NCBI GenBank assembly: GCA_015680905.1
Contig: CM027377.1
Location: forward strand, 65,555,501-65,619,500
Source of the DNA: Coptis chinensis
Taxonomy: Eukaryota; Streptophyta; Magnoliopsida; Ranunculales; Ranunculaceae
DNA: 64,000 bases
Reading direction: 5' to 3'
A program made the position numbers and the translations under genes. Below, in pieces: positions 55,183 to 64,000 of this stretch (position 1 is the first letter of the stretch; every line of letters starts with the position of its first letter). Under the pieces are notes generated by a model that had not been told where the DNA came from, searched no databases, and saw only the letters and a program-made list of their open reading frames with translations.

Positions 55183-56337
55183 CTAAGACAGATTCAAGAC
55201 TGAGGGTTTTAGATAACTCAATAGACCTTTCTCTGCTAACCGGAGTTGGAGTACCATCATTGATGAGAAACAAATGGTCCGAGGTGAAGTTCTAAGACAT
55301 TTCACAAGGTTAGGGTCATTTGTCATATGGTCAGATGCACCTGAATCAATTATCCATGTACTATTCGAAATAACCTTACCATTCATACCTGATTGCGCGA
55401 CACTAGCCGAAGCATTGTCTCTATTCACAACATTAGCAATGGCGGCCTTGCTTAAATTCTTTCGTGGCCTCTTCGAGAAGTCCCACCAATCAAGATAACC
55501 AATCACTTCATAACATCTATCCTTGTTATGACCCAAATCTCCACAAACACCGCACTTTTTATCTGCCCAAGGATTTGATTTACCTTTAGGATGTCATGGA
55601 GGACCAGAAAAACCTGGAGGAGTTGTCTTGCTATGAACAGCCAAGACAGGAGGATTGATTGATCTGAGCCCCATAGCCTGTTTCTCAGATTGTACCTTAC
55701 GAATGTAAGCATAGCTTTGTTCCAAGGAAAATTTAGGTTCTTTCCGAAGGATCTCTCCACGCACCTGATCATACTCCTGATCTAGTCCACATAAAAATAT
55801 ATGAACACGCATTCTGGACATCGTGGACGTTTCATGGACTACAGCTTCAACACTATTATTCTAGGAGGTCACCCTCTAATCAATCTCTTGGAACATAGCT
55901 ACCAATTCGTTATAATAGGAAGGAATAAGTTTCCCATTCTGCTTCGCTTCAAAGCACTTCGTATTCAATTCAAAAATTCGAGTTTCATCAGAGTCATCAT
56001 AGAAGGTCTTCTCCACAGCCTCCCAAATATCTTTTGCAGTAGGAAGACGAATATAACGGTTCATAAGAGAAATCTCCATAGAATCAACAAGCCAGCTTTT
56101 TACCTTTTCATTACCTGTTGCCCAAACTTCATATTCGGACGAATTCATAAGCGGTTCAACCTTTGCGCCAATCAAATAACCAAGCTTTCCCCTTGCTCCA
56201 ATCCGCATCCCCATGAGAGGAGCCCAGATGGTATAGTTAGACTCATCTAATGGAACAGTTTTTGGAAATGCTGAGTTGTCTTGTGGGGTGTAGTGGTGAT
56301 GAATGACGCTTGAAGAATTGTTGTCAGATTCAGCCAT
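55183..56337 (-). pseudogene. Element F Gag and protease
   Basis: 56337-55876: MAESDNNSSSVIHHHYTPQD, VPLDESNYTIWAPLMGMRIG, ARGKLGYLIGAKVEPL, a Copia Gag N-terminus. 55821-55594: MSRMRVHIFLCGLDQEYDQV, RGEILRKEPKFSLEQSYAYI. 55536-55183: zinc-knuckle remnant (GHNKDRCYEVIGYLDWW) and protease WIIDSGASDHMTNDP with an intact DSGA. Element G interrupts just after this. One frame change lies between each block. Confidence 0.87.
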
Positions 56338-56475
56338 TGCAGAAAAAAAATGAAAAATTTGGGTTTTAGGTTTAGGGTTTGGAAAAAAAAATGGGTTTGA
56401 GATTCAAGAATTCAAGGATGGTTTGATTAATGGTTGTAATACGCAGCGGATTTCAATGGTTTGGCTCTGATACCA

Positions 56476-56759
56476 TGTAGAACCAAAGGATTCAATTCAA
56501 TTCAGTATATATTTACTTGATTGAATTCTAAAGAGATTACAATTGTTTATATAGAGTTTACAAAATAAGAAACAAAACAATTCGGTGGCTTGAGAAACAC
56601 GGGGCGCTGGTCGCGCTCTGTTTGTGCTAGAGAAGAGCACGGGTCACGCTCTAACTACTGGACATCTCGAAAGCCTGAGGCCCAGGTCGCGCTCTATACA
56701 TACTATATCTGAGCGCAGGTCGCGCCCTATACATGGAAAGCAAAATACAGTTTTCTACA
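56476..56759 (-). repeat. 5' LTR of element F
   Basis: 284 bp, with the primer-binding site TGGTATCAGAGCC adjacent on the minus strand. The purine/pyrimidine ends are TGTAGAACC and TTTTCTACA. Confidence 0.9.
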
Positions 56760-56910
56760 GCCTTGTCATCCGCTCAGATTTCTTGCCTACTCGAAACTTT
56801 GGCTCGGTCATTTTGTTCATTCTCATCATCAAACTTTGGTCATAATCGCCATGGAGACATAGACATACGCCTAGCTCGTGGTATTTCATAAACTTGATTG
56901 TTCTCAATCA
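56760..56910 (-). pseudogene. PMI1: PMI1-like gene fragment, 5' part
   Basis: On the minus strand: NQVYEIPRARRMSMSPWRL, a TGA, then PKFDDENEQNDRAKVSSRQE. The PRARRMSLSPWRS-type box is a conserved basic motif upstream of the NT-C2 domain in PMI1 and its relatives. It joins 46947 across Copia F. Upstream sequence changes to the right inverted repeat by about 56950, so the gene start is missing. Confidence 0.75.
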
Positions 56911-56944
56911 CGACATTTAGGCAAAAAAAATTTGTTCGTTGGAT

Positions 56945-57150
56945 TAAATGGGTTGTGATGACGCCATGTGGCCATTGATGGGATTTGGTCTTGTGAGAGT
57001 CAAAGGGCTTATTGGTCATTTTATCTGGTGAGGGGTAGATGTGTACTTGCACATGCAGCAAACTGCCGTAATGTACCTTGTTGTGAAATTAGGGGTGGAA
57101 GTCTAATTGGCAAAGTTGCGGGGGATGGAAATCTAAAAAACTCAACCAAA
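56945..57150 (-). repeat. Right inverted repeat bounding the PMI1 fragment
   Basis: GTTGTGATGACGCCATGTGG, TTTGGTCTTGTGAGAGTC and GGTGAGGGGTAGATGTG are the reverse complement of 44640-44785 with moderate divergence and short indels. Homology fades near GGAAATCTAAAAAACTCAAC (57127). Confidence 0.75.
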
Positions 57151-57650
57151 AAAGTAGGATTACTGCTAAAGAAAGAACCTGAAAATTCTATTTGATTTTC
57201 TATCCATGGTATTTTTGTTTTTTGTTTTTTGGACTCATGAACGTGGATACTTCCATGGTAAGTCAGCGGTTTTATACTCAGCACTCAAAGCCACCATTGT
57301 CAATCAAAATGGATGAGCCAAGATTTGCTGACAAATAATGCAATCGTTTGCTCTGTACCAACAACCAATAATGTAAACTGTGTACTGGTGCGTAAACCTA
57401 TCCTCAAAGTAATATATGTCTCCTATACATATTCCATGGACCAAGAAAATCATAGAGCTCAATTATATATATACGCAACTGTCAAATTTGAAAGCCATCA
57501 GCAGCCACCGAAGTTGAACCAGAGTATATCATGATCATGGAATATGCAGCTGGCATCTTTATTACATTTTGGAGTGGATCTTTGGAGTGGCTAGCCACTG
57601 CAGCATATCATTATTACAGACCCACAGACCAACTCAAAAAAAAAAAAAAA
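57151..57650. other. Spacer, no gene recognised
   Basis: No coding signal. It contains the second copy of the GGACTCATGAACGTGG direct repeat (near 57230) and an A-run (about 57636-57650) that abuts the MULE-type element. Confidence 0.5.
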
Positions 57651-58691
57651 GGGTTATGTAGTTTTTGGCACCATTTTATATATAGATATTAGCGTTTGGC
57701 TCTTTTAAGTTGGTTTATTTATTTTTTGCCCCAGTTCCATTAGTTGACTGGGTCAACTTTAACGGCACTGTATCATATTTTCAAAATTACATTTTTACTC
57801 TTCACGTGATTTGCACGAAATCAAGTGAAACTCGTAAATATCAGTTCTGTTTTATTTTGATCCTGAATTCCATTACAATTTCGTTTCATTGATTTCGATT
57901 TAAATGACCACGTGGTAAGTATCTAAAGGAAAAAATCAACAGCTTAGATGTTAGTTTTTACATATCACGAGAATGTGTTAGTTTATAATTAAGGTACTGA
58001 AACTACTAATTAACAATTAGGGTTACTTGTAAAATTTGGGATTTTTTTTTCAATTACAATTTATTTGTAAAGTTGAACATAAATTTGCGCAAATTATGTT
58101 ATATAAATTGAGATTTTCGTCAAATTAGGGTTATATTATGCATAAAACCCCAATTACATGTAACAAATTGGGGTTTTTGTCAAATTAGGGTTCAATTTTG
58201 CATATTGAACATAAATTGGCTCTAATTACATGTAACAAATTTGGGGTTTTATCTAATTAGAGTTATATTTTGCAAAGTGAATACTATAGAGGTCTATTGG
58301 ATTGTTGGACTTAAATATATATATTTTAAAAAGTCATTTCATTTGAATATATTTTTGTTTTTGGCCCTTTTTCAACAAAATTTTTAAGCTTTTAGCCCCT
58401 CCTCCATTAATAGACTTTGGGAGCAATATTCAAAGCCCCATGGCTAGTTATAAACAATCGTTAGATGCCAACATTAAGATTTGGACACGTGTAAACTTAT
58501 TTTGTTTTCAAAAAATGGTCACATATGAGGGGTATTTAGGCCATTAAGAAAATATAAGGAGCAAAATTTACAGTGAGATTAAAGTTGACCCAGTCAACTA
58601 ATGGAAATGGAGCCAAAAACGAATAAACTAACTTAAAAGAGCCAAACACTAATATCTATATGTAAAGTGGGAGCCAAAAGCTAAATAACCC
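57651..58691. mobile_element. MULE-type non-autonomous element with ~115-bp TIRs, 1041 bp
   Basis: Left end GGGTTATGTAGTTTTTGGCA and, on the opposite strand at the right, GGGTTATTTAGCTTTTGGCT. The similarity extends ~115 bp and includes ATATAGATATTAG, TTTGGCTCTTTTAAGTT and CCATTAGTTGACTGGGTCAA in both. Long TIRs without coding capacity fit a Mutator-type derivative. Both flanks are runs of A, so a target duplication cannot be told from low complexity. The interior (58010-58280) has three degenerate repeats with AAATTAGGGTT and TACATGTAACAAATTGGGG. Confidence 0.82.
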
Positions 58692-58708
58692 AAAAAAAAA
58701 AAAAAAAA

Positions 58709-58718
58709 CTATATAAAA
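58709..58718 (+). promoter_or_regulatory. TATA box of TAXI-like gene
   Basis: CTATATAAAA lies about 45 bp upstream of the ATG and 18 bp downstream of the right end of the MULE-type element, leaving a short leader. Confidence 0.65.
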
Positions 58719-58758
58719 ACCTCTATATACATCACTTCTTCACACACAACTATTCAAT

Positions 58759-60078
58759 ATGGCTTCTTCTCTAGTATTTTTTCTCATCTCCACCATACTT
58801 ATTTTGTCAAACTCAATCAGTAACGCTCAACCATCTTCTCGCCCACGAGCACTCGTCCTTTCCATTACTAAAGATGCATCCACCCTCCAATATACGACAA
58901 TCATCAGGCAAAGAACCCCACTTGCGACCATCAATGTAGTTTTGGATCTCGGTGGCCAATTTCTATGGGTCGATTGTGATCAATTCTATGAGTCTTCATC
59001 ATATGTCCCAGCTCGTTGTGGCTCGGCACAATGCTCCCCTGCCAGGTACACGTCATGTGCTACATGCTATGCTCCCCCAAGACCTGGGTGCAACAACAAT
59101 ACATGTGGTGTAAGCCCAGATAACACAGTAACTGGCATCGCAACAAGTGGTGAGCTGGCCCAAGATATCTTGGCTATGGAATCGACAAATGGGAAAAATG
59201 TAGTCTCTGTTGTTTCTGTCCGTCGATTTCTCTTCACTTGTGGATCCACCATTTTACTGAACGGACTAGCTAGTGGTGTTCGGGGTATGGCAGGACTGGG
59301 GCGCGGTCGCATTGGTTTACCATCTCGATTAGCTGCTGCATTCAGCTTTAACAAAAAATTTGCAATTTGCTTGCCGTCTTCCATATCAGCGAGCGGGGTC
59401 GTGTTCTTTGGAAACGGTCCTTACATAATGCAGCCAAATATAGACATCTCCACCTCACTTACCTACACTCCACTCCTTATCAACCCAGTCGGTACTTCCT
59501 CAGCTTACACTGAAGAAAAATCAACTGAATACTTCATTGGTGTTAAGTCAATCAAGGTCAATGACAAAGCCATCTCCTTAAACACATCATTACTATCCAT
59601 TAAAAGCAATGGATTTGGTGGGACCAAGATTAGCACTGTTAATCCGTACACAGTGTTGGAGACTTCTATTTACAAGGCTTTAACTGCAGCATTTATTAAA
59701 GAAGCAAATTTAAGTGGAGTGCCATTTACATCTAGACCACGGGTCGGATTTTGTTTTGACTCAAGCAAAGTGGGCAGTACTCGAGCTGGGCCAAAAGTTC
59801 CAAATATTGATTTTGTATTGCAAAGTGAGAATGTGTATTGGAGAATAACTGGAGCCAATTCACTGGTTCCAATTGAACAAGCAGTAGGAAGTTTGTTGTG
59901 TTGGGGGTTTGTTGATGGTGGCTCCAATCCAAGGACTTCGATTGTCATCGGTGCACATCAATTGCAAGACAATTTGCTACAGTTTGACCTGGCCACTTCA
60001 AGACTTGGGTTCAGTTCTTCACTCCTGTCCAGGCAGACTACCTGCTCCAACTTTAATTTCATCACCTCTAATGCCTAG
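58759..60078 (+). CDS. TAXI/basic 7S globulin-like protein (pepsin-fold, catalytically inactive), 439 aa
   Basis: Single-exon gene for a secreted protein of the xylanase-inhibitor (TAXI), EDGP and basic 7S globulin group. Members sit in the apoplast and bind microbial glycanases or act as storage-like or signalling proteins. Residues 1-23 are a signal peptide (SLVFFLISTILILSNSISNA). The TAXI_N half has INVVLDLGGQFLWVDCD (about 59-74): the first catalytic Asp-Thr/Ser-Gly is DLG, so the DTG motif is not intact. Cysteine-rich SSYVPARCGSAQCSPAR, CNNNTCGVSP and FLFTCGSTILLNGLA (about 157-171) follow. The TAXI_C half begins near TEYFIGVKSIKVNDKAI; the position of the second catalytic Asp reads STVNPYTVLETSIY, with no Asp. 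The end IVIGAHQLQDNLLQFDLATS is typical. The length is normal for the family and no frame breaks are present. A polyadenylation signal AATAAA lies at 60212. Confidence 0.92.
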   Translation: MASSLVFFLISTILILSNSISNAQPSSRPRALVLSITKDASTLQYTTIIRQRTPLATINVVLDLGGQFLWVDCDQFYESSSYVPARCGSAQCSPARYTSCATCYAPPRPGCNNNTCGVSPDNTVTGIATSGELAQDILAMESTNGKNVVSVVSVRRFLFTCGSTILLNGLASGVRGMAGLGRGRIGLPSRLAAAFSFNKKFAICLPSSISASGVVFFGNGPYIMQPNIDISTSLTYTPLLINPVGTSSAYTEEKSTEYFIGVKSIKVNDKAISLNTSLLSIKSNGFGGTKISTVNPYTVLETSIYKALTAAFIKEANLSGVPFTSRPRVGFCFDSSKVGSTRAGPKVPNIDFVLQSENVYWRITGANSLVPIEQAVGSLLCWGFVDGGSNPRTSIVIGAHQLQDNLLQFDLATSRLGFSSSLLSRQTTCSNFNFITSNA

Positions 60079-60211
60079 TAAAATTGTTTAGATTTTGTTG
60101 TTGTTACGGTACCTGTTAATAATTGCGATCACATGTTAAGTGTTGACTCTTGTGGCTAAGATGCAATACCCCTTGTGACTTGATGTAATAGCGCTTGCAT
60201 TGTGGCTTTTG

Positions 60212-60217
60212 AATAAA
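60212..60217 (+). terminator. Polyadenylation signal of TAXI-like gene
   Basis: AATAAA, 134 bp after the stop codon, in a T/G-rich 3' region. Confidence 0.55.
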
Positions 60218-60239
60218 TGAAATAGAACTGGAATTTGCC

Positions 60240-60970
60240 CAGAAAAATATACTATTTACTTGGGACGCTAATGTAATAAATTTGCAAAAATGAAAAATCG
60301 AGATAAGATAAACATTTCAAATCAATAACAGTTTAATTTTAGGAAAGTTCTTCAGAGTTGGACTTCAAATATTAAAAGAAGCAAAAGAAAATTGATACCT
60401 AATTAAGTCTTTTGTTTTCCCTTCTCAAAAGAGAGAGAGAGGGGATGTGCTTTGATCGCGATTCTTACAATGTCAATTTTTGCCCTCAAACTCACTATAT
60501 TTAAGAACAACATCGTACATGATTTTGACACAAGTTTGATAATTCATTACAGATTGTTTGTTTAAAATCGGGCTAAAAATCTGGAGAGGGTTGTTAAGAG
60601 TCTTAAGACGTTGTCATGTGTCAATCAAAACTTAAATGAGTGTGTACGACTTAAGGACACTTTTACAAGTTAAAATAGGCTTGATTACAAAGACTAACGT
60701 GTGATCAACTGGCTGACCAAGGAAAGTACAAATACCACGACACCCCTCTTGTTAATTGTTATATTGAACTAAAAATTTATATTGACAATTATTGAACTTA
60801 AAATTGAAGAACCCCCTTAGCATTTTCTAATAAATAAATGGGGCCTTTTAGTTTTAGTTGAAGAGAACGTACCACCAAAAACGTTCTTGAAACAAAAAAA
60901 CAACTGAGCCTAAAACCCCAAAATAAACAGGAACAGAATTACCAAAAAAATAAAAAAACAGGAACAGATC
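60240..60970. other. Intergenic, no gene recognised
   Basis: AT-rich. A GAGAGAGAGAGG microsatellite occurs near 60430. No coding or repeat signal beyond this. Confidence 0.55.
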
Positions 60971-61552
60971 ATGCACTCGTGCCCTGTGCAGTTTAATATC
61001 CGATTAATAGCCGATTAATACGCGCATAGGCACTATAAGCTATTTGACCGATACGATTAGTAGAAAAAATCCCAATCTAAGCGGAATCGATTAATAGCCC
61101 AATTTATACCGATTAATAGGGCAATTTAGTACAAATAGGTGTTAAAAAAGCAACGACTAATAGGTCTAAGGGTTTATTGTTTTATGTTTTTTTCAAAATA
61201 TGATTTGTATATATAAAGTTATAGAACAAAAGACTTATAATATATAAAACCCAATTTAAACTAACTTTTCTACAGAGTCATTGATGTCTTTGTGTTTTTC
61301 ATATTTTATATATTTTTTATTTAATTTATGTTGACCAGTAAACTATGTAATAAGGTTGTGATTGCATTTTGGTGATTATCGGATATGTTTCTCATTTTCA
61401 TTTCACTTCAATATGTATTTAGCGAATAATTATTTGTGGCATGTGTTATAGGTTATCTATGCAAATAGAAAATCTTATTTAGAATTATCACCCGATTAGG
61501 CCTAATCGCCGTGCACTCATTAACCGCTTAAACTGCACAGCTCGCGTCCTAG
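60971..61552. mobile_element. Degenerate inverted-repeat element (MITE-like)
   Basis: CTGTGCAGTTTAA with CGATTAATAGCCGATTAATA at the left is mirrored on the opposite strand at the right by CTGTGCAGTTTAAGCGGTTA and GGCGATTAGGCCTAATCGGG. The GATTAAT-rich ends and the ~580-bp AT-rich interior fit a non-autonomous DNA element. I found no clear target duplication, and the ends are approximate. Confidence 0.55.
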
Positions 61553-61721
61553 TGCGAATCTTTTGGAGAATAATTTGAGAGGTTCTGACTTCTGACGTTG
61601 TCATTTGTTGTTTATTCCCATTATACCCTTTATTCTCATTCACTTCTCTTTCTCCATCTATATATAATAATAAACACATAAACAAGACCCTTCTTGGAGC
61701 TCATAATCTGTGCTGTCTAAA

Positions 61722-63911
61722 ATGTCGAATTTATCAGTAGAGAGGTATTTTTTCTTCTTCAACATCTTTCTTATATTGGCTGTTTCCTGTTTTTATATTG
61801 ATGTATAAGTTTTGTGATATTAGCTGGATGTTTCTGTTGTATAGATGTTTAATGAAGAATGGATTTTTGTTAGATTCTGTATGAATGTTTGTTGGTAATA
61901 CCTGATCCCATGTTACTCTTTTAAGTTTTAAGTGCCGATTTTATGCTTAGTTAGTAACCATTGCAAATTTGATAAAATAGTGGGCAGAGGTAAATTTACC
62001 AGGGAATTAATTAGAGGGAAAACACGCATCATGATAGTTTTATGGGTTTGTTTTTATTTGGGTGGCAATATCTCCCAAGTGTTGCAAATTCCATTATACT
62101 TTTCCTGACAAAATTTTCCTAGGGGCTAGGGGGGGAGGGAGGTAAGAAATGGTTATCATACATAGCCCTAGGGTTAAAAACTTTAAAATGAAATAGTCTA
62201 AAGTCTAAATCCTACACGAGTAACTGTGTATCAATGATCAAGGTAAGTGAAGTCGTCAAACAGGTTACAGCTAAAATCGAGTCTAGGGATGTGCATGGTT
62301 TGGTTTTAGCCAGTTTCTGGGGAAGCTGACAACCAAAATGAAGTGATCGGTTTTCGGTTTTCTTGGATCGGGATCTAAAACTGAACAGTCGTACTCTGTA
62401 AACCAATTGGAAACTGGTTGGTTTCACAATTCAATTCCTATCAGTATCACAGTTCCAGTGCACAACACAACGATGTCTTAATTTAACAACCAAATAAAAC
62501 TAAGCCAACCCAACAAAAAAAAAAAAAAATAGCAAGTTGTCTGTGGACATCAACTTTAGTAGTATGGTGAAAAGTTAAGCTTTTAAGGTTAAGTATTAGG
62601 TTTCTGCTCCTCGGGCTTTGAAGTGGTATTAGCAAGTTACTTAACACTGGATATACAGGGTCTTCCTTTCCTGCAGAAACAGAAAAAGTTTTAACATTCT
62701 TGTTAAAATATGGTCATGTTACATAGGTATCAAAGTGATGAATTTGGTCCATTCGAATAGAAGAATCTAATTCTCTAATCAACCGCAAGTATGTTATCTG
62801 TATTAGTCTTAGTAAATGGAAAACCAGTTATACTTCTAATGATGCTTTTTCAAAACAAAGGTTGCTTCGTAGAGTAACACAGGCTAAAAAGCTAGGTAAT
62901 ATCTCTTTTTGGATGGCATTAACTTGTAAATTTCATTTGGTACAAACAGCACATGTTCTCTTACTGGTCTCGCTCCTCTTGAAGCTGTACTATTTGATGT
63001 AGATGGAACATTGTGCGATTCAGATCCAATCCATTACTATGCCTTCCGTGAAATGCTCCAAGAGGTACTAGTTAGCCTTGAAAACTTATTTCAGTTACTG
63101 CCAGACATGTTGATGCGGCTTTTGTTCACAGGCGGGCTTTAATGGTGGGGTCCCCATCACAGATGAGTTCTATATCGAGAATATTGCTGGGAAGCACAAT
63201 GAGTATCTGCGTGAGATCCTCTTTCCAGACTGGGATTTTGAGAAGGGCATGAAATTTCTGAACGATAAGGAAGCCATGTTTCGCAGGTCTTTCAAACAGC
63301 TCTATACTTCTCTGCTCCATTTATGTGTACAATTTTCGTCATTTTCATTTCTCATGGACATACAGATTGGCAGCAGAAAAAATCAAACCAGTGAACGGCC
63401 TTCATAAACTGTGCAAATGGATTGAAGAACGTGGCTACAAGCGGGCTGCTGTTACTAATGCTCCAAGACCAAATGCCGAGCTCATGATCTCGAACCTCGG
63501 CTTATCTGATTTCTTTCAAGCTCTTGTTATTGGTGGCGAATGTGAGCGAGCAAAGCCATTCCCCGATCCTTACTTGAAGGGTCTTGAAACTCTCAACGCA
63601 TCTTCGAGTCACACTTTGGTGTTCGAGGTATGCCATCCACAACCATAATAACCATCCCATATGTTGAACTATTTAGAGTTTTTTAACGCTCTTATGCAGT
63701 TCTGTTTTTTCTGGAACAGGATTCTCCTTCAGGGACAAAAGCAGGGGTGGCCGCTGGAATGCCAGTTGTGGCAGTAACTTTTAGAAACCCTGAACACTTG
63801 CTAAAGGAAGCAGGTGCCACTGTGCTTATCAAGGATTATGACGATCCCAAATTATGGACGTTGTTGGAAGAACTAGAAAAGGCATCAAAAGGAATTAAAG
63901 CGGCTATTTAG
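61722..63911 (+). CDS. SGPP: HAD-superfamily sugar phosphatase (SGPP-like), 5 exons, 248 aa
   Basis: Haloacid dehalogenase-like hydrolase, closest in my memory to Arabidopsis SGPP, a broad-range sugar-phosphate phosphatase probably acting in the cytosol. Exons: 61722-61744, 62950-63064, 63132-63286, 63366-63627 and 63720-63911, GT-AG throughout (747 nt). Motif I is LFDVDGTLCDSD with the nucleophile and acid/base Asp at residues 24 and 26. The cap region has IENIAGKHNEYL. Motif II is AAVTNAPRPNAELM, motif III lysine is in ECERAKPFPDPY, and motif IV is FEDSPSGTKAGVAAGM. All catalytic residues are present. The first exon encodes only seven residues before a ~1.2-kb intron, so the start is less certain than the rest; no transit peptide is visible. 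Confidence 0.88.
61745..62949 (+). other. First intron of SGPP-like gene
   Basis: 1.2-kb intron from GTATTTTTTC to TACAAACAG. It is T-rich and contains an AT-rich, low-complexity middle with an A-run near 62515-62529. Long first introns often hold regulatory sequence, but I see no specific site. Confidence 0.65.
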
Positions 63912-64000
63912 AATTGTCGTAGACATGCTGACCATGGTACTATAAGATTGCTGGAATGATTATTCCAAAATCAGAGTGTTTAGGTGGCTAAGTCGAAGAA

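Larger units (their letters stand above)
46948..56759 (-). mobile_element. Element F: Copia retrotransposon inserted in the PMI1 fragment
   Basis: LTRs at 46948-47229 (282 bp) and 56476-56759 (284 bp) start TGTAGAACC and end TTTTCTACA on the plus strand. The flanks GCTTT and GCCTT are a 5-bp target duplication with one change. On the minus strand the primer-binding site TGGTATCAGAGCCAAACC follows the 5' LTR, and a purine-rich tract (CCAACTTGAAGGGGAG) precedes the 3' LTR. Without nested element G the length is about 4.9 kb. Both LTRs carry GAGCGCARGTCGCGCCCTAT. Coding is complete in domain content but broken by frameshifts and by G. Confidence 0.92.

Overview
This window is a piece of a flowering-plant nuclear genome, most likely a eudicot. 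The evidence is AT-rich sequence, GT-AG introns, plant-specific gene families (expansin-like B, TAXI/basic 7S globulin-like, SGPP-type HAD phosphatase, plastid-movement PMI1) and dense nests of Copia, Ty3/gypsy, hAT and Mutator-like elements. The species cannot be named from the sequence alone.

Only three genes look intact. An expansin-like B gene (5 exons, minus strand, 23174-24560) would encode a secreted cell-wall protein. A single-exon TAXI/basic-7S-globulin-like gene (58759-60078, plus) encodes a secreted pepsin-fold protein without catalytic aspartates. A 5-exon HAD-superfamily sugar-phosphatase gene (61722-63911, plus) has all four HAD motifs. They look like independent loci with no shared pathway. 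Almost everything else is transposable elements, captured gene fragments and decay products.

Layout. 1-3348 is gene-free. 3349-17626 is a three-level nest: a decayed Tnt1-like Copia (A, plus) carries a DEAH-helicase gene fragment inside its polyprotein; a coding-poor LTR element (B, 9405-17447, TSD ATGCR) sits in A's 3' LTR; and a Copia with 173-bp LTRs (H, 11053-15719, minus, TSD GCTAC) sits inside B. 18304-19118 is a hAT deletion derivative (TSD GTTACAAA), 19329-19487 a hAT-type MITE, and 19702-22857 a Mutator-like element with a plant-mobile-domain (PMD) pseudogene and palindromic subterminal repeats. The expansin gene follows.

26789-39509 is a Copia element (C, TSD TTTCC) holding a Tat-like Ty3/gypsy element (D, TSD ATCTC). 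A 2.46-kb inversion (about 27601-30060) has flipped part of C together with part of D's 5' LTR. A 590-bp fragment of chloroplast psbC lies in frame inside C's reverse transcriptase. 40934-44353 is a hAT element with a ZMYM1-like transposase pseudogene.

44640-57150 is bounded by inverted repeats and contains a broken PMI1-like gene fragment on the minus strand. It is split by a hAT element (45537-46764) and a Copia (F, 46948-56759, minus), which is itself split by another Copia (G, 50321-55180, minus, TSD AACTA). A MULE-type element with about 115-bp TIRs (57651-58691) ends 18 bp before the TATA box of the TAXI-like gene. A degenerate inverted-repeat element (about 60971-61552) lies between the last two genes.

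Readings were made by eye. Intron-exon structures rest on splice consensus, reading frame and remembered family features; no database search was run.
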